Origin: Rectinema subterraneum
Lineage (GTDB): Bacteria; Spirochaetota; Spirochaetia; Treponematales; Rectinemataceae
Reading direction: 5' to 3'
Length of the DNA: 47,379 nucleotides
NCBI GenBank assembly: GCA_009768935.1
Contig: WESA01000018.1
Coordinates: 1-47,379, forward strand
The notes under the pieces were generated by a model. It was not told the origin of the DNA and made no database searches. It worked only from the letters and a program-made list of their open reading frames with translations. The translations under genes and the position numbers were made by a program. The stretch's first letter is position 1; each line of letters begins with the position of its first letter. Positions 33,234-41,146 of this stretch are shown here, one piece after another.

Positions 33234-34901
33234 TCAGAACATCACGTTCGGCTTGTATTCGCCGAATTCTTCGCGCAGCACGCCGCAGATTTCGCCGAGC
33301 GTGGCATACGCCTTGACCGCTTCGAGAATCGGGAACATGAGGTTGTCGGCACTGCGCGCCGCGTTCCGCAGCGCCGCAAGCGTAGCATTGACCGCACCTT
33401 GGTCGCGCGAAGAGCGGAGCGCTGCAAGCTTCTGTTTCTGCCGCTCGCCCACGGCTGGATCGACGCGCAAAAGCCCCTTGGGCGGGTTCTCCTTGACCTG
33501 GAACTTGTTGAGGCCAACGATGATTCGCTCGTTCTTTTCGACGTCCATCTGCCAGGCATAGGCCGAATCCTGGATTTCCTGCTGAATGTAGCCCTGCTCG
33601 ATCGCTTTTACTGCGCCGCCCAGATCGTCGATGCGCTTGATATACTGCAGTACTTCAGTTTCGATGCGGTCGGTGAGGCTCTCGACGTAGTACGAGCCGG
33701 CGAGGGGGTCCACAGTTTCGGCAACACCAGATTCGTACGCGATAATCTGCTGGGTTCGCAGGGCGATGCGCACAGCCTCCTCGGTGGGGAGAGCGAGCGC
33801 CTCGTCGCGGGAGTTGGTGTGCAGGGACTGCGTGCCGCCGAGCACGGCAGCGAGTGCCTGCAGGGTGACGCGGATGATGTTGTTGTCCGGCTGCTGGGCG
33901 GTGAGCGTCGAGCCGCCGGTCTGCGTGTGGAAGCGGAGCATCCAGCTCTTCGGGTTCTTCGCACCGAAGCGGTCTCGCATAATGTGCGCCCAGACTCGCC
34001 GCGCCGCGCGGAACTTTGCAACTTCCTCGAAGAGGTCGTTGTGCGCATTGAAAAAGAATGAAAGACGCGGGCCGAACTCGTCGACATCGAGCCCGGCCTT
34101 GATCGCCGCCTCAACATAGGCGATGCCGTCCGCCAGGGTGAATGCGACTTCCTGGACCGCCGTGGAGCCCGCCTCGCGGATATGGTAGCCGGAAATGGAA
34201 ATCGTGTTCCAGTTCGGCACATTCTTTGCACAATATTCGAAGATGTCGGTGATGAGCCGCATGGACGGAGCGGGCGGGAAAATGTAGGTGCCCCGCGCGA
34301 TGTATTCCTTCAGGATGTCGTTCTGGATGGTGCCGTTGAGCTTGTCCGCGCTCACGCCCTGCTTTTCAGCAACCGCGATATACATCGCAAGGAGCACCGC
34401 CGCGGGCGCGTTGATCGTCATGCTCGTGGACACCTTGTCGAGCGGGATGCCGCCGAACAGCGTTTCCATGTCCGCGAGCGAATCGATGGCCACGCCAACC
34501 TTGCCGACCTCGCCCTCGGAAAGCGGGTGGTCGGAGTCGTACCCAATCTGCGTCGGCAGGTCGAAGGCAACCGAAAGCCCGGTCTGCCCCTGCTCGAGCA
34601 GGTACTTGTAGCGCGCATTCGATTCCTCGGCGGTGCCGAAGCCTGCGTATTGGCGCATCGTCCACAGACGCCCCCGGTACATGGTCGGCTGCACGCCCCG
34701 CGTATAGGGAAATTCGCCCGGCAGGCCGAGTTTCTTCTCGTAGTCGAAATCCTTCTGGTCGAGCGGCGTGTAGACTCTTTTTACCGGCGCATTCGAGCCG
34801 GTCACGAACTGCTTTTTCCGCTCGGGGTATTTTTCGTTGGCTTTTTCGACTTTGGTGGTCCAGGTATTGAAATCCTGTTCGAGTTTTTCAAGGTCTGTCA
34901 T
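33234..34901 (-). CDS. Methylmalonyl-CoA mutase, large (substrate-binding) subunit
   Basis: A 555-residue TIM-barrel subunit converting succinyl-CoA and (R)-methylmalonyl-CoA by adenosylcobalamin radical chemistry. It lacks the B12 domain, which is encoded next. The barrel entry [19 protein letters not shown] carries the tyrosine (about residue 85) expected in methylmalonyl-CoA mutase; related isobutyryl- or hydroxyisobutyryl-CoA mutases differ here. [20 protein letters not shown] and [20 protein letters not shown] are the conserved substrate segments, cited in part. GGAGGGG precedes the ATG, and a 22-base dispersed repeat lies just upstream. Confidence 0.93.
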   Translation of the reverse strand: MTDLEKLEQDFNTWTTKVEKANEKYPERKKQFVTGSNAPVKRVYTPLDQKDFDYEKKLGLPGEFPYTRGVQPTMYRGRLWTMRQYAGFGTAEESNARYKYLLEQGQTGLSVAFDLPTQIGYDSDHPLSEGEVGKVGVAIDSLADMETLFGGIPLDKVSTSMTINAPAAVLLAMYIAVAEKQGVSADKLNGTIQNDILKEYIARGTYIFPPAPSMRLITDIFEYCAKNVPNWNTISISGYHIREAGSTAVQEVAFTLADGIAYVEAAIKAGLDVDEFGPRLSFFFNAHNDLFEEVAKFRAARRVWAHIMRDRFGAKNPKSWMLRFHTQTGGSTLTAQQPDNNIIRVTLQALAAVLGGTQSLHTNSRDEALALPTEEAVRIALRTQQIIAYESGVAETVDPLAGSYYVESLTDRIETEVLQYIKRIDDLGGAVKAIEQGYIQQEIQDSAYAWQMDVEKNERIIVGLNKFQVKENPPKGLLRVDPAVGERQKQKLAALRSSRDQGAVNATLAALRNAARSADNLMFPILEAVKAYATLGEICGVLREEFGEYKPNVMF

Positions 34902-34910
34902 GTCCCCTCC

Positions 34911-34932
34911 TTAGTGCTTCCAACCTTGTGCC
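34911..34932 (+). repeat. Type A repeat between korC and the mutase gene
   Basis: TTAGTGCT, TCCAACC, TTGTGCC, identical over 22 bases to the copy inside korC at 35206. It is 15 bases from a GGGGTCTGACCCC palindrome, so both repeat kinds sit together. Confidence 0.85.
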
Positions 34933-34939
34933 GCGGAGG

Positions 34940-35536
34940 TCAGGCGCGGGGTCTGACCCCGGACGCGGCCAGCTGGGCTTTCGCTTCTTCAGCGAGCGCG
35001 AGGCCGGCTTCCAAGGCCGCCAGGTTGAGGTCCTCGGTTCCTTTGGGAACGCGGCTGCGGACCGCCTCGCGCAGGGCCTTTGGTGAAGCGACGCCAGAAA
35101 GGCCCCCCAGCACGCCGAGGGCCACCATGTTGGCCACAACGGCACGGCCCAGTTTCTTCGAGGCTGTCTCGAGGATGGGCAGGGTGATTACGGGGACGCC
35201 TGCGGTTAGTGCTTCCAACCTTGTGCCAGCTGAGGGCAGGTCGGCGGCAACGGATGTATCGGTGATGATGATTCCTTTTTTCATCAAAGGCCCGTATGTG
35301 CGGAAGGCGTCTAGAGTCAGCGCGAGCAGAAAATCGGGCTCGGTCGCCTTCGGGTAATCGATATCGCCATCGGAGATGACCACTTCGGCCTTGCTCGAGC
35401 CGCCTCGGGCCTCGGGTCCGTAGCTTTGGGTTTGGACTGCGTTCTTGCCGTCCTGGATTGCGGCATCCGCAAGCACGATACCTGCGAGCAGAAGCCCTTG
35501 GCCGCCTGAGCCGCTCAGTCTGAATTCAACTCGCAT
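34940..35536 (-). CDS. korC: 2-Oxoacid:ferredoxin oxidoreductase, gamma subunit
   Basis: A 198-residue gamma subunit of a KorABCD-type enzyme. It starts FRLSGSGGQGLLLAGIVLADAA and has SYGPEARGGSSKAEVVIS, both diagnostic of the family. It completes the complex that oxidises 2-oxoglutarate with CoA and ferredoxin to succinyl-CoA and CO2. The start has AAGGAG upstream and lies within the korB end (22-base overlap). A dispersed 22-base repeat is read in frame as GTRLEALT (about residues 104-111), and another repeat forms the C-terminus. Confidence 0.9.
   Translation of the reverse strand: MRVEFRLSGSGGQGLLLAGIVLADAAIQDGKNAVQTQSYGPEARGGSSKAEVVISDGDIDYPKATEPDFLLALTLDAFRTYGPLMKKGIIITDTSVAADLPSAGTRLEALTAGVPVITLPILETASKKLGRAVVANMVALGVLGGLSGVASPKALREAVRSRVPKGTEDLNLAALEAGLALAEEAKAQLAASGVRPRA
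34948..34960. repeat. GGGGTCWGACCCC palindrome, copy 3 (end of korC)
   Basis: GGGGTCTGACCCC at the extreme 3' end of korC, encoding the last residues (GVRPRA then stop). The native C-terminus may have been replaced. Confidence 0.75.
35206..35227 (+). repeat. Type A repeat inside korC
   Basis: TTAGTGCT, TCCAACC, TTGTGCC. On the coding strand it is translated GTRLEALT between the DTSVAADLPSA and VPVITLP segments of KorC. Identical to the copy 295 bases away. Confidence 0.85.
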
Positions 35537-36381
35537 CCTGGTACTCCTTTGTTTCGTGCATAGGTGGGGTTAGCGCGCTGCACTTTGGCGATGACTTCGA
35601 GGTATTGCTGGGTGAATTCCGGCTTTTCGACATTGTGCAGCTCGCCGATCAGAATTTTGCCCTCGCGCTTTTCGGGCGGAAGGGCGGCGGCTGCTTTCAC
35701 GTTGATGGTCTGGTCCTTGATCCAGTTGAGTGTTTCGACTGGCCCGCCGATTTTGTTCTTGCGGCCGAAATATGTCGGGCACTGCGAAAGCGCTTCGACG
35801 ACCGAGAACCCCTTGTGCATGATCGCTTTTGAAATGAGTTCTTCGAGGAGCACATAGTGGTAGGTGGTCGCCCGCGCGACATAGGTAGCGCCCGCCGCTT
35901 TGGCGAGCTCGCAAAGGTCGAAGTTGTATTCGACGTTGCCGTACGGGGCGGTGGTGCCGAGCATGCCATGCGGGGTCATGGGCGAGGCCTGCCCGCTCGT
36001 CATGCCGTAGGTGTCGTTGTTGATGATGATCGTGGTGATGTCAATGTTGCGCCTGGCGGCGTGGATGAAGTGGTTGCCGCCGATCGCTGCGCTATCGCCG
36101 TCGCCGGTAATCACGATTACCTTAAGGCGGGGCCGCGCGAGTTTTACGCCGGTCGCAAACGCGATTGCACGCCCATGCGTCGTGTGCAGCGTATCGAAAT
36201 CGAGGTATCCAACCGATCGGCTCGAGCAGCCGATACCCGAAACCATGACGATATTGTTTTTATCGATGCCGAGCTTGTCGATAGCCCGAACAAGCGCACC
36301 GGTCACCGTGCCATTGCCGCATCCGGGGCACCAGATATGCGGGAGCCGGTCCTGTCTGAAGTACGAAAGAAATTCAGCCAT
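35515..36381 (-). CDS. korB: 2-Oxoacid:ferredoxin oxidoreductase, beta (thiamine-diphosphate) subunit
   Basis: A 288-residue TPP-binding subunit. Cysteines of the proximal iron-sulfur cluster lie in IWCPGCGNG (N-terminus) and IGCSSR. The TPP/Mg motif is GDGDSAAIGGNHFIHAARRN, with INNDTYGMTSGQ following. Size and motifs fit the 2-oxoglutarate rather than the fused pyruvate enzyme. The ATG shares one base with the korA stop and has GGAGG seven bases upstream; a GTG one codon earlier is also possible. Confidence 0.93.
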   Translation of the reverse strand: MAEFLSYFRQDRLPHIWCPGCGNGTVTGALVRAIDKLGIDKNNIVMVSGIGCSSRSVGYLDFDTLHTTHGRAIAFATGVKLARPRLKVIVITGDGDSAAIGGNHFIHAARRNIDITTIIINNDTYGMTSGQASPMTPHGMLGTTAPYGNVEYNFDLCELAKAAGATYVARATTYHYVLLEELISKAIMHKGFSVVEALSQCPTYFGRKNKIGGPVETLNWIKDQTINVKAAAALPPEKREGKILIGELHNVEKPEFTQQYLEVIAKVQRANPTYARNKGVPGCELNSD

Positions 36382-37514
36382 CACAGGGCCTCCTTGATTG
36401 CGGCGAATACTTCATCGGGATGAAAAAGTTCGCCATTGACCTTGCCAAGCCGAATGACGGGGCGGTCGCAGCCGGCTGCACGCTCTACTTCCAGCGCAAG
36501 CTGGCCGAGGTTCATTTCAGGTACAATAATTTTTTTTGCGGATGAGAGCAGCCCGCGTACTGTTTTGGTCGGGAATGGCCATACGGTTTTGAGCCTGAGC
36601 ATGCCGACCTTATGACCTTCGCTCCTGGCTCTGCGCACGGCCGAGAGGGCTGCCATCGCTGAGGAGCCGAACGAAACGACTGCAAGCTCGCAGTCATCCA
36701 AGCCTTCTGCAAAGTAATCCGCCAGCTCTTCGGCTCTGCTTCCAACCTTGTGCTCGAGGCGGCGCATCAAAGTCGAAGCTACCTCAGGCTTACTGGATGG
36801 AGCGCCATTTTCGTCATGGAACAGCCCCGTGCAGTGCCAGCGATACCCCATCCCGAACGGCGCCATGAGCGGCACACCCCCATTCGGGTCCGCGGCATAG
36901 GGCTTGTATCCGGCTGGGCTTGCCGGCATCGCGCGCACAGGAATCTTGTAGTTTGCAGGATCGGGAAGCACCACTTTTTCGCGCATATGCCCGATCACTT
37001 CATCGCTCAGCACAATTACGGGAACACGATATTTTTCCGAAAGTTCGAAGGCACGGAATGTCAGTTCGTAGCACTCTTTTACGTTTCCGGGTACGAGGGC
37101 AATCACCGGATGATCGCCATGCGTCCCCCAGCGCGCCTGCATGAGGTCGCCCTGCGCAGGGCTTGTCGGCATGCCTGTCGAAGGGCCGACACGCTGGACA
37201 TTGATAATCACCACAGGAATCTCGCAGAGGCTCGCGTAGCCGATCGCTTCCTGCATGAGCGAGAATCCGGGCCCCGAAGTCGCTGTCATAGCTTTTGCGC
37301 CCGTAAGCGATGCTCCGATGCAGGCTGAGATCGAGCCGATTTCATCTTCCATCTGGATAAATTTGCCACCAACCTTGGGTAATTCTTCCGCGCACATTTC
37401 GGCGATTTCGGTGGATGGTGTAATCGGATAGCCCGCGAAGAACTCGAGCCCCGCAGCAATGGCAGCCATTGTGCAGGCTTCGTTCCCCTGCATGAGTTTT
37501 GCTTTTTCAGCCAT
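36381..37514 (-). CDS. korA: 2-Oxoacid:ferredoxin oxidoreductase, alpha subunit
   Basis: A 377-residue alpha subunit. It has GNEACTMAAIAAGLEFFAGY and PITPSTEIAEM near the N-terminus, then QMEDEIGSISACIGAS, TSGPGFSLMQEAIGYA and VQRVGPSTGMPTSPAQGDL, the KorA family pattern. The C-terminal transketolase-like domain (VSFGSSAMAALSAVRRA) is complete. It overlaps the ferredoxin gene by eight bases at its 5' end. A 17-base match to the type A repeat lies in frame (KVGSRA). Confidence 0.93.
   Translation of the reverse strand: MAEKAKLMQGNEACTMAAIAAGLEFFAGYPITPSTEIAEMCAEELPKVGGKFIQMEDEIGSISACIGASLTGAKAMTATSGPGFSLMQEAIGYASLCEIPVVIINVQRVGPSTGMPTSPAQGDLMQARWGTHGDHPVIALVPGNVKECYELTFRAFELSEKYRVPVIVLSDEVIGHMREKVVLPDPANYKIPVRAMPASPAGYKPYAADPNGGVPLMAPFGMGYRWHCTGLFHDENGAPSSKPEVASTLMRRLEHKVGSRAEELADYFAEGLDDCELAVVSFGSSAMAALSAVRRARSEGHKVGMLRLKTVWPFPTKTVRGLLSSAKKIIVPEMNLGQLALEVERAAGCDRPVIRLGKVNGELFHPDEVFAAIKEAL
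36738..36754 (+). repeat. Partial type A repeat inside korA
   Basis: TGCTTCCAACCTTGTGC, a 17-base exact match to the type A core, encoding HKVGSRA on the opposite strand. The TTAG head is replaced by GCTC. Confidence 0.6.
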
Positions 37515-37782
37515 GGTGTGCCTCCGGAGGAAGACTCAAATCGATGTGGTTGATGCTTCGCTCGGATTCTTGCTTTTCTTCGAGCGGTCGCACTTCGATT
37601 GCAAAATCCGGGCATCGATACTCGCACATCCTGCATCCAATGCAGACTTCAGCTCTCGCGGCAACGACCTTGCCGCTTTTCAGCTCCAGCACCTGCTTGG
37701 GGCAGTAGGCCACACATATTCCACAGCCTTTGCAGTAATTCTCTCGAATTATATGAAAGAATCGTTTTTTTGGTTCGGCCAT
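37507..37782 (-). CDS. korD: 2-Oxoacid:ferredoxin oxidoreductase, delta (2x[4Fe-4S]) subunit
   Basis: A 91-residue polyferredoxin with two complete [4Fe-4S] motifs, CKGCGICVAYCPK and CIGCRMCEYRCP. It relays electrons from the TPP site to external ferredoxin. It is the first gene of the 2-oxoglutarate-to-propionyl-CoA operon, about 115 bases downstream of the predicted start point. The ATG before AEPKKRFF is chosen, with AAAGG upstream; an extension of ten basic residues is less likely. Confidence 0.88.
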   Translation of the reverse strand: MAEPKKRFFHIIRENYCKGCGICVAYCPKQVLELKSGKVVAARAEVCIGCRMCEYRCPDFAIEVRPLEEKQESERSINHIDLSLPPEAHHG

Positions 37783-37902
37783 ACCTTTGCTCTTTTTTGT
37801 TGTTCGCCGCACCCAATCTGACAGACTGAGAAGAGTTCCTTCAAGAAATTGGCAATGTTACAGGAAAAATTTGCGCACTAGGAACACAAAACGACGTACC
37901 TT

Positions 37903-37932
37903 CATTGTACAGGTAATTCCCGATTTTGTCAA
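37903..37932 (-). promoter_or_regulatory. Promoter of the kor-mcm-mmd operon
   Basis: On the minus strand TTGACA (37932-37927), 18 bases, TACAAT (37908-37903). Both boxes are near consensus. The leader to korD is about 115 bases. Confidence 0.65.
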
Positions 37933-37946
37933 AATCTATCGATTTT
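37931..37946. promoter_or_regulatory. Inverted repeat overlapping the operon promoter
   Basis: AAAATC-TATC-GATTTT abuts and partly covers the -35 box of the kor promoter, in the shared 257-base gap with the divergent carboxyltransferase gene. Position and symmetry suit a regulator binding site acting on both directions. The rest of the gap is AT-rich leader. Confidence 0.4.
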
Positions 37947-38039
37947 ATGCATAAAAATATTATCCTGCCGATACTTGTCCTTCCCGCGTCTTTGAAGTAA
38001 AACTGAGGAACATATCGGTGGAATACAAAGGAAGCACAT

Positions 38040-39800
38040 ATGGCGAAATACATAAAAATACGGGATGTGACCCTCCGCGACGGACAGCAATCGCAGTTTG
38101 CTACGCGCATGAACAATGAACAGGTGAAGGCGGTGCTCGACGACTACCGCGCGAGCCACTTCTACGCGATGGAAGTGTGGGGCGGCGCAGTTCCGGATTC
38201 CGTCATGCGGTACCTGAACGAAGATCCGTGGCACAGGCTTGGCACCATTAAGCAGGGCATTGGCGATGCATCGAAACTGACTGCGCTCTCGCGCGGACGG
38301 AATCTTTTCGGCTACAACCCTTACCCTGATTCAGTCATCGAAGGTTTCTGCAAGAATGCCATCGCAAGCGGTGTCGATATCATGCGCATATTCGACGCGC
38401 TCAACGATATCGACAACATGAAGTCTTCGATCCGATTCGTAAAAGAAGCAGGCGGGCTTGCCGACTGCGCGGTCTGCTACACGGTGGATCCGCATTTCTC
38501 CTTCAGGGACAGGGTGAACGCGCTCTTTTCAGGTAAGAAGATCCCGCCGAAGATTTTCACCGTCGATTATTACGTCAAAAAAGCGAAGGAACTCGCGGCG
38601 CTCGGCGCGGACATGATCACCATCAAGGACATGGCCGGGCTCATCGACCCGGTCGCAGCAGCTCAGCTCATCAAAGCCCTCAAGAACGAGCTCGAAATAC
38701 CAGTGGATCTGCACACGCACTGCACGCCGGGTTTTGGCGTCGCGAGTCTCCTCGCGGCAATGGTGAACGGCGTCGATATCGTCGATACGGCGGTGCTTTC
38801 GTTCTCGGGCGGTCCTGCTGCTCCTGCGTACGAAATCATTCGCGTGTTTGCCGATAGGCTCGGCATCGCCACTGGTGTCGACAATGCCGCAGTCGCCCGA
38901 ATAGACAGGCGTCTACGCGAAATCCGCAAGGAACTGAGTGCCTACGACCAATATAAAAAACTTCCTCCGGAGCTCGACCTGTCCAAAGACAGCCTCCCGC
39001 CGCAGGTCTCCAAGCTCTTCGATGATGCGCTGGAAGCCGCGGTCGGCGGAAAGTACCAGAAATCCCTCGCTATCTGCCAGGAAATCGAAAAAGCATTCAA
39101 TTACCCCGAGCCCGACGAGATTGTCCGCCACGCGCAGATTCCGGGCGGCATGTACACCAACATGATGGCACAGCTCAAAGAAGCCAAGCTCGAACAGCAT
39201 CTGAACGAAGTGCTGCATATCGTGCCCCGCGTACGGCTCGACTCAGGGCTGCCGCCCCTTGTCACTCCAACCAGCCAGATCGTTGGCGTCCAGGCCGTCA
39301 ACTGCGTGATCGCAATCAACCAGGGCAAGGACCTGTACACCAATGTTTCGAAAAATTTCGCCGAGCTCATTGCGGGCTCCTATGGCAAGACCCCCTGGCC
39401 AGTCGACCCAGAGTTTCGTTTTAAAATCTGCGGCACCCGCGAGGAAACACCGTACGATACAAGCAAGTACAAGCCGCAGCCCAACCCGCCCGTGGCCGAG
39501 GCTGGGGGTGCACTCCTGGCTATGAATGAGAAAGAACAACTGCTGCTGGAATTGTTCCCGTCGGTTGCGACGAAGTTCTTAAGAAACAAGCGAATCGAAG
39601 AATGGAAAGCAGCGCACCCCGAGGAAGCAGCCAAAGCTGAGGCGAGCGCAGCGGTGCGGGCAGCTGGGATGGCAGCCGGCAGCGCACCAGGAGGCCAGGA
39701 GGATAGCGTTCTTTCGATATATGAGTCGGCTGATTATGAGCCAGCGGATGGGGAGTCGCCTGAGTTCTGGGAGGAGGCGCCGGGGTGGGCTGGAGGTTAA
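38040..39800 (+). CDS. OadA / transcarboxylase-5S-type carboxyltransferase without a biotin domain
   Basis: A 586-residue enzyme of the pyruvate carboxylase B/oxaloacetate decarboxylase alpha family, transferring carboxyl groups between oxaloacetate/pyruvate and biotin. RDVTLRDGQQS (metal-site Asp) starts the TIM barrel, with DMAGLIDPVAAAQLIKAL (carboxylated Lys region further on) and DLHTHCTPGFG supplying metal histidines. The conserved PAB domain follows (TPTSQIVGVQAV, GSYGKTPWPVDPEFR). The usual C-terminal biotinyl domain with AMKM is absent. The last 70 residues are Ala/Glu/Gly-rich and end EEAPGWAGG. It must use the separate biotin carrier in the opposite operon. AAAGGAAG precedes the ATG. 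Confidence 0.88.
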   Translation: MAKYIKIRDVTLRDGQQSQFATRMNNEQVKAVLDDYRASHFYAMEVWGGAVPDSVMRYLNEDPWHRLGTIKQGIGDASKLTALSRGRNLFGYNPYPDSVIEGFCKNAIASGVDIMRIFDALNDIDNMKSSIRFVKEAGGLADCAVCYTVDPHFSFRDRVNALFSGKKIPPKIFTVDYYVKKAKELAALGADMITIKDMAGLIDPVAAAQLIKALKNELEIPVDLHTHCTPGFGVASLLAAMVNGVDIVDTAVLSFSGGPAAPAYEIIRVFADRLGIATGVDNAAVARIDRRLREIRKELSAYDQYKKLPPELDLSKDSLPPQVSKLFDDALEAAVGGKYQKSLAICQEIEKAFNYPEPDEIVRHAQIPGGMYTNMMAQLKEAKLEQHLNEVLHIVPRVRLDSGLPPLVTPTSQIVGVQAVNCVIAINQGKDLYTNVSKNFAELIAGSYGKTPWPVDPEFRFKICGTREETPYDTSKYKPQPNPPVAEAGGALLAMNEKEQLLLELFPSVATKFLRNKRIEEWKAAHPEEAAKAEASAAVRAAGMAAGSAPGGQEDSVLSIYESADYEPADGESPEFWEEAPGWAGG

Positions 39801-39807
39801 TGCTTCA

Positions 39808-39829
39808 TTAATGCTTCCAACCTTGTTCC
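39808..39829 (+). repeat. Type A repeat, left end of the IS-like element
   Basis: TTAATGCT, TCCAACC, TTGTTCC, 20 of 22 bases as in korC. It is preceded by a partial copy of its first ten bases (TTAATGCTTC) at 39797. Confidence 0.8.
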
Positions 39830-39868
39830 AAATCTGAAGCAGAAAGGCGATTTGCTGCATCTATCTCT

Positions 39869-39894
39869 ATGAAAAGGTTTCTTATTCTTTTCAT
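39869..39894 (+). other. Hairpin directly before the transposase ribosome site
   Basis: ATGAAAAG/CTTTTCAT eight-base-pair stem with a ten-base loop, ending where the GGAGG ribosome site begins. Similar hairpins in insertion sequences limit translation from read-through transcripts; that role here is inference. Confidence 0.45.
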
Positions 39895-39908
39895 GGAGGT
39901 AACTACCC

Positions 39909-41042
39909 ATGCAACAATTCCCTTTCTGTCCCAATCCTCGTTGTCGCTGGCACAAGGAGGCTCCTAAAGGCAAATGGGCGAAGGCGAAGGGCTTTTATAC
40001 TACCAAAGCTTTCGGCCGTATTCAGCGCTTTCAGTGCAGGGCATGCCATACTACCTTCTCTTCCCAGACTTTTTCTCTGTCCTATTATGTGAAACGTCCA
40101 ATCCCCCTGCCAGATGTTCTCGGCCGCATCACCAGTGGAGAAAGTCTTCGCGCCATAAGCCGCAATCTCTCTGTTTCCTTGCGCCTGGTTACCAATCGCA
40201 TCGATCGTCTGGCCCGTCAGGCGATCGGTTTGCATGCACAGGCGCTGTCAGCCAGGGTGAGTACCGATGATATCTGTATCGATGGTTTTGTCTCCTTCGA
40301 TGGTTCACAATACTTCCCCAGCGAGATCCCCATCGCTATCACGGCACACTCTCAGTTCGTCCTCGATTTCAGCCATGCATCCCGTCGCAGGTCGGGTTCC
40401 ATGACACCTGCCCAGAAAGAAAAGGCGAGCCTTCTCTATGCCCGCTGTCCTCTGGAACGTGGAGCTATCGCACAATCGTTCCGCGAAACGCTCGAAAGCG
40501 CCCTTGCCCTTCAGCCGCCTTCTCCTCATAGGCCCTTTGTCCTCATCACGGATGAAAAGCCTGACTACCGGCGCGTGCTCCACAGGCTTGAAGCATTCCG
40601 CAACCAAACCGAAGAACGCCGTCTCGTCCACTGGACCATCTGGTCAAAGCTCCCTCGTACCATCCATAATCCCCTCTTTTCTTCCAACTACATCGATCGC
40701 GAACTCCGGAAGGACCTCGCGCACCATCACCGGGAAACAGTCTGCTTCAACCGAAATGTTGCGAACGGGATGATGCACCTTGCACTCTACCTGCTTGCCC
40801 ACAACTATCTCAAGCCGTTCAGAATCCGTGCGCCGCGAGGGAGCCGTCCTGGTTCCCACGCCGAAGCGGCGGGTATTCCTGCTTCCTGGGTACGGCAGTT
40901 TGCCCACTCACTCACCGGCGGCATGCGGATGTTCCTGAGTCGCTTAAGGCTCTCCGCAACACTTAAGCGGACCTGGGAAAAAGGCTGGAAGACACCGGGG
41001 AAAGAGAAAACTGAATATTTGCCCAAGTATGCATTTATGTGA
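39909..41042 (+). CDS. IS1-like transposase with zinc ribbon
   Basis: A 377-residue protein. The N-terminal zinc ribbon (CPNPRCRWH, then CRACHTTF) is followed by a helix-turn-helix (GESLRAISRNLSVSLRLVTNR). A catalytic-type domain follows with DDICIDGFVSF, LITDEKPDYRR and the late acidic segment DRELRKDLAHHHRETVCFNRN, which resembles the end of IS1 InsB-type DDE transposases. The frame is intact with no internal stop, so it may be functional. I do not recognise the exact IS family. GGAGGT lies eight bases before the ATG. Confidence 0.7.
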   Translation: MQQFPFCPNPRCRWHKEAPKGKWAKAKGFYTTKAFGRIQRFQCRACHTTFSSQTFSLSYYVKRPIPLPDVLGRITSGESLRAISRNLSVSLRLVTNRIDRLARQAIGLHAQALSARVSTDDICIDGFVSFDGSQYFPSEIPIAITAHSQFVLDFSHASRRRSGSMTPAQKEKASLLYARCPLERGAIAQSFRETLESALALQPPSPHRPFVLITDEKPDYRRVLHRLEAFRNQTEERRLVHWTIWSKLPRTIHNPLFSSNYIDRELRKDLAHHHRETVCFNRNVANGMMHLALYLLAHNYLKPFRIRAPRGSRPGSHAEAAGIPASWVRQFAHSLTGGMRMFLSRLRLSATLKRTWEKGWKTPGKEKTEYLPKYAFM

Positions 41043-41122
41043 AGCAGGGATTGGAAAAGGATGATGCGTCTGCGAGATTCCATTTTCCCAGCGCGATTTG
41101 GCGAGCTGTGCTCTTCTCGCGT

Positions 41123-41144
41123 GGCACAAGGTTGGAAGCAGTAA
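41123..41144 (-). repeat. Type A repeat, right end of the IS-like element
   Basis: Reverse complement reads TTACTGCT, TCCAACC, TTGTGCC, 21 of 22 bases as in korC. It lies three bases past the rtcB stop codon. Confidence 0.8.
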
Positions 41145-41146
41145 TT

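Larger units (their letters stand above)
39807..41145 (+). mobile_element. IS-like element with inverted ends matching dispersed repeats
   Basis: About 1.34 kb holding one transposase-like gene. The left end (39808-39829) and the reverse complement of the right end (41123-41144) agree at 20 of 22 bases: TGCTTCCAACCTTGT is common to both. TTC(A) stands just outside each end, a possible 3-4-base target duplication, though the boundary is ambiguous by one base. It separates the convergent carboxyltransferase and rtcB genes, touching the stop region of each. A partial extra head (TTAATGCTTC) precedes the left end and includes the neighbour's stop codon. Confidence 0.65.
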
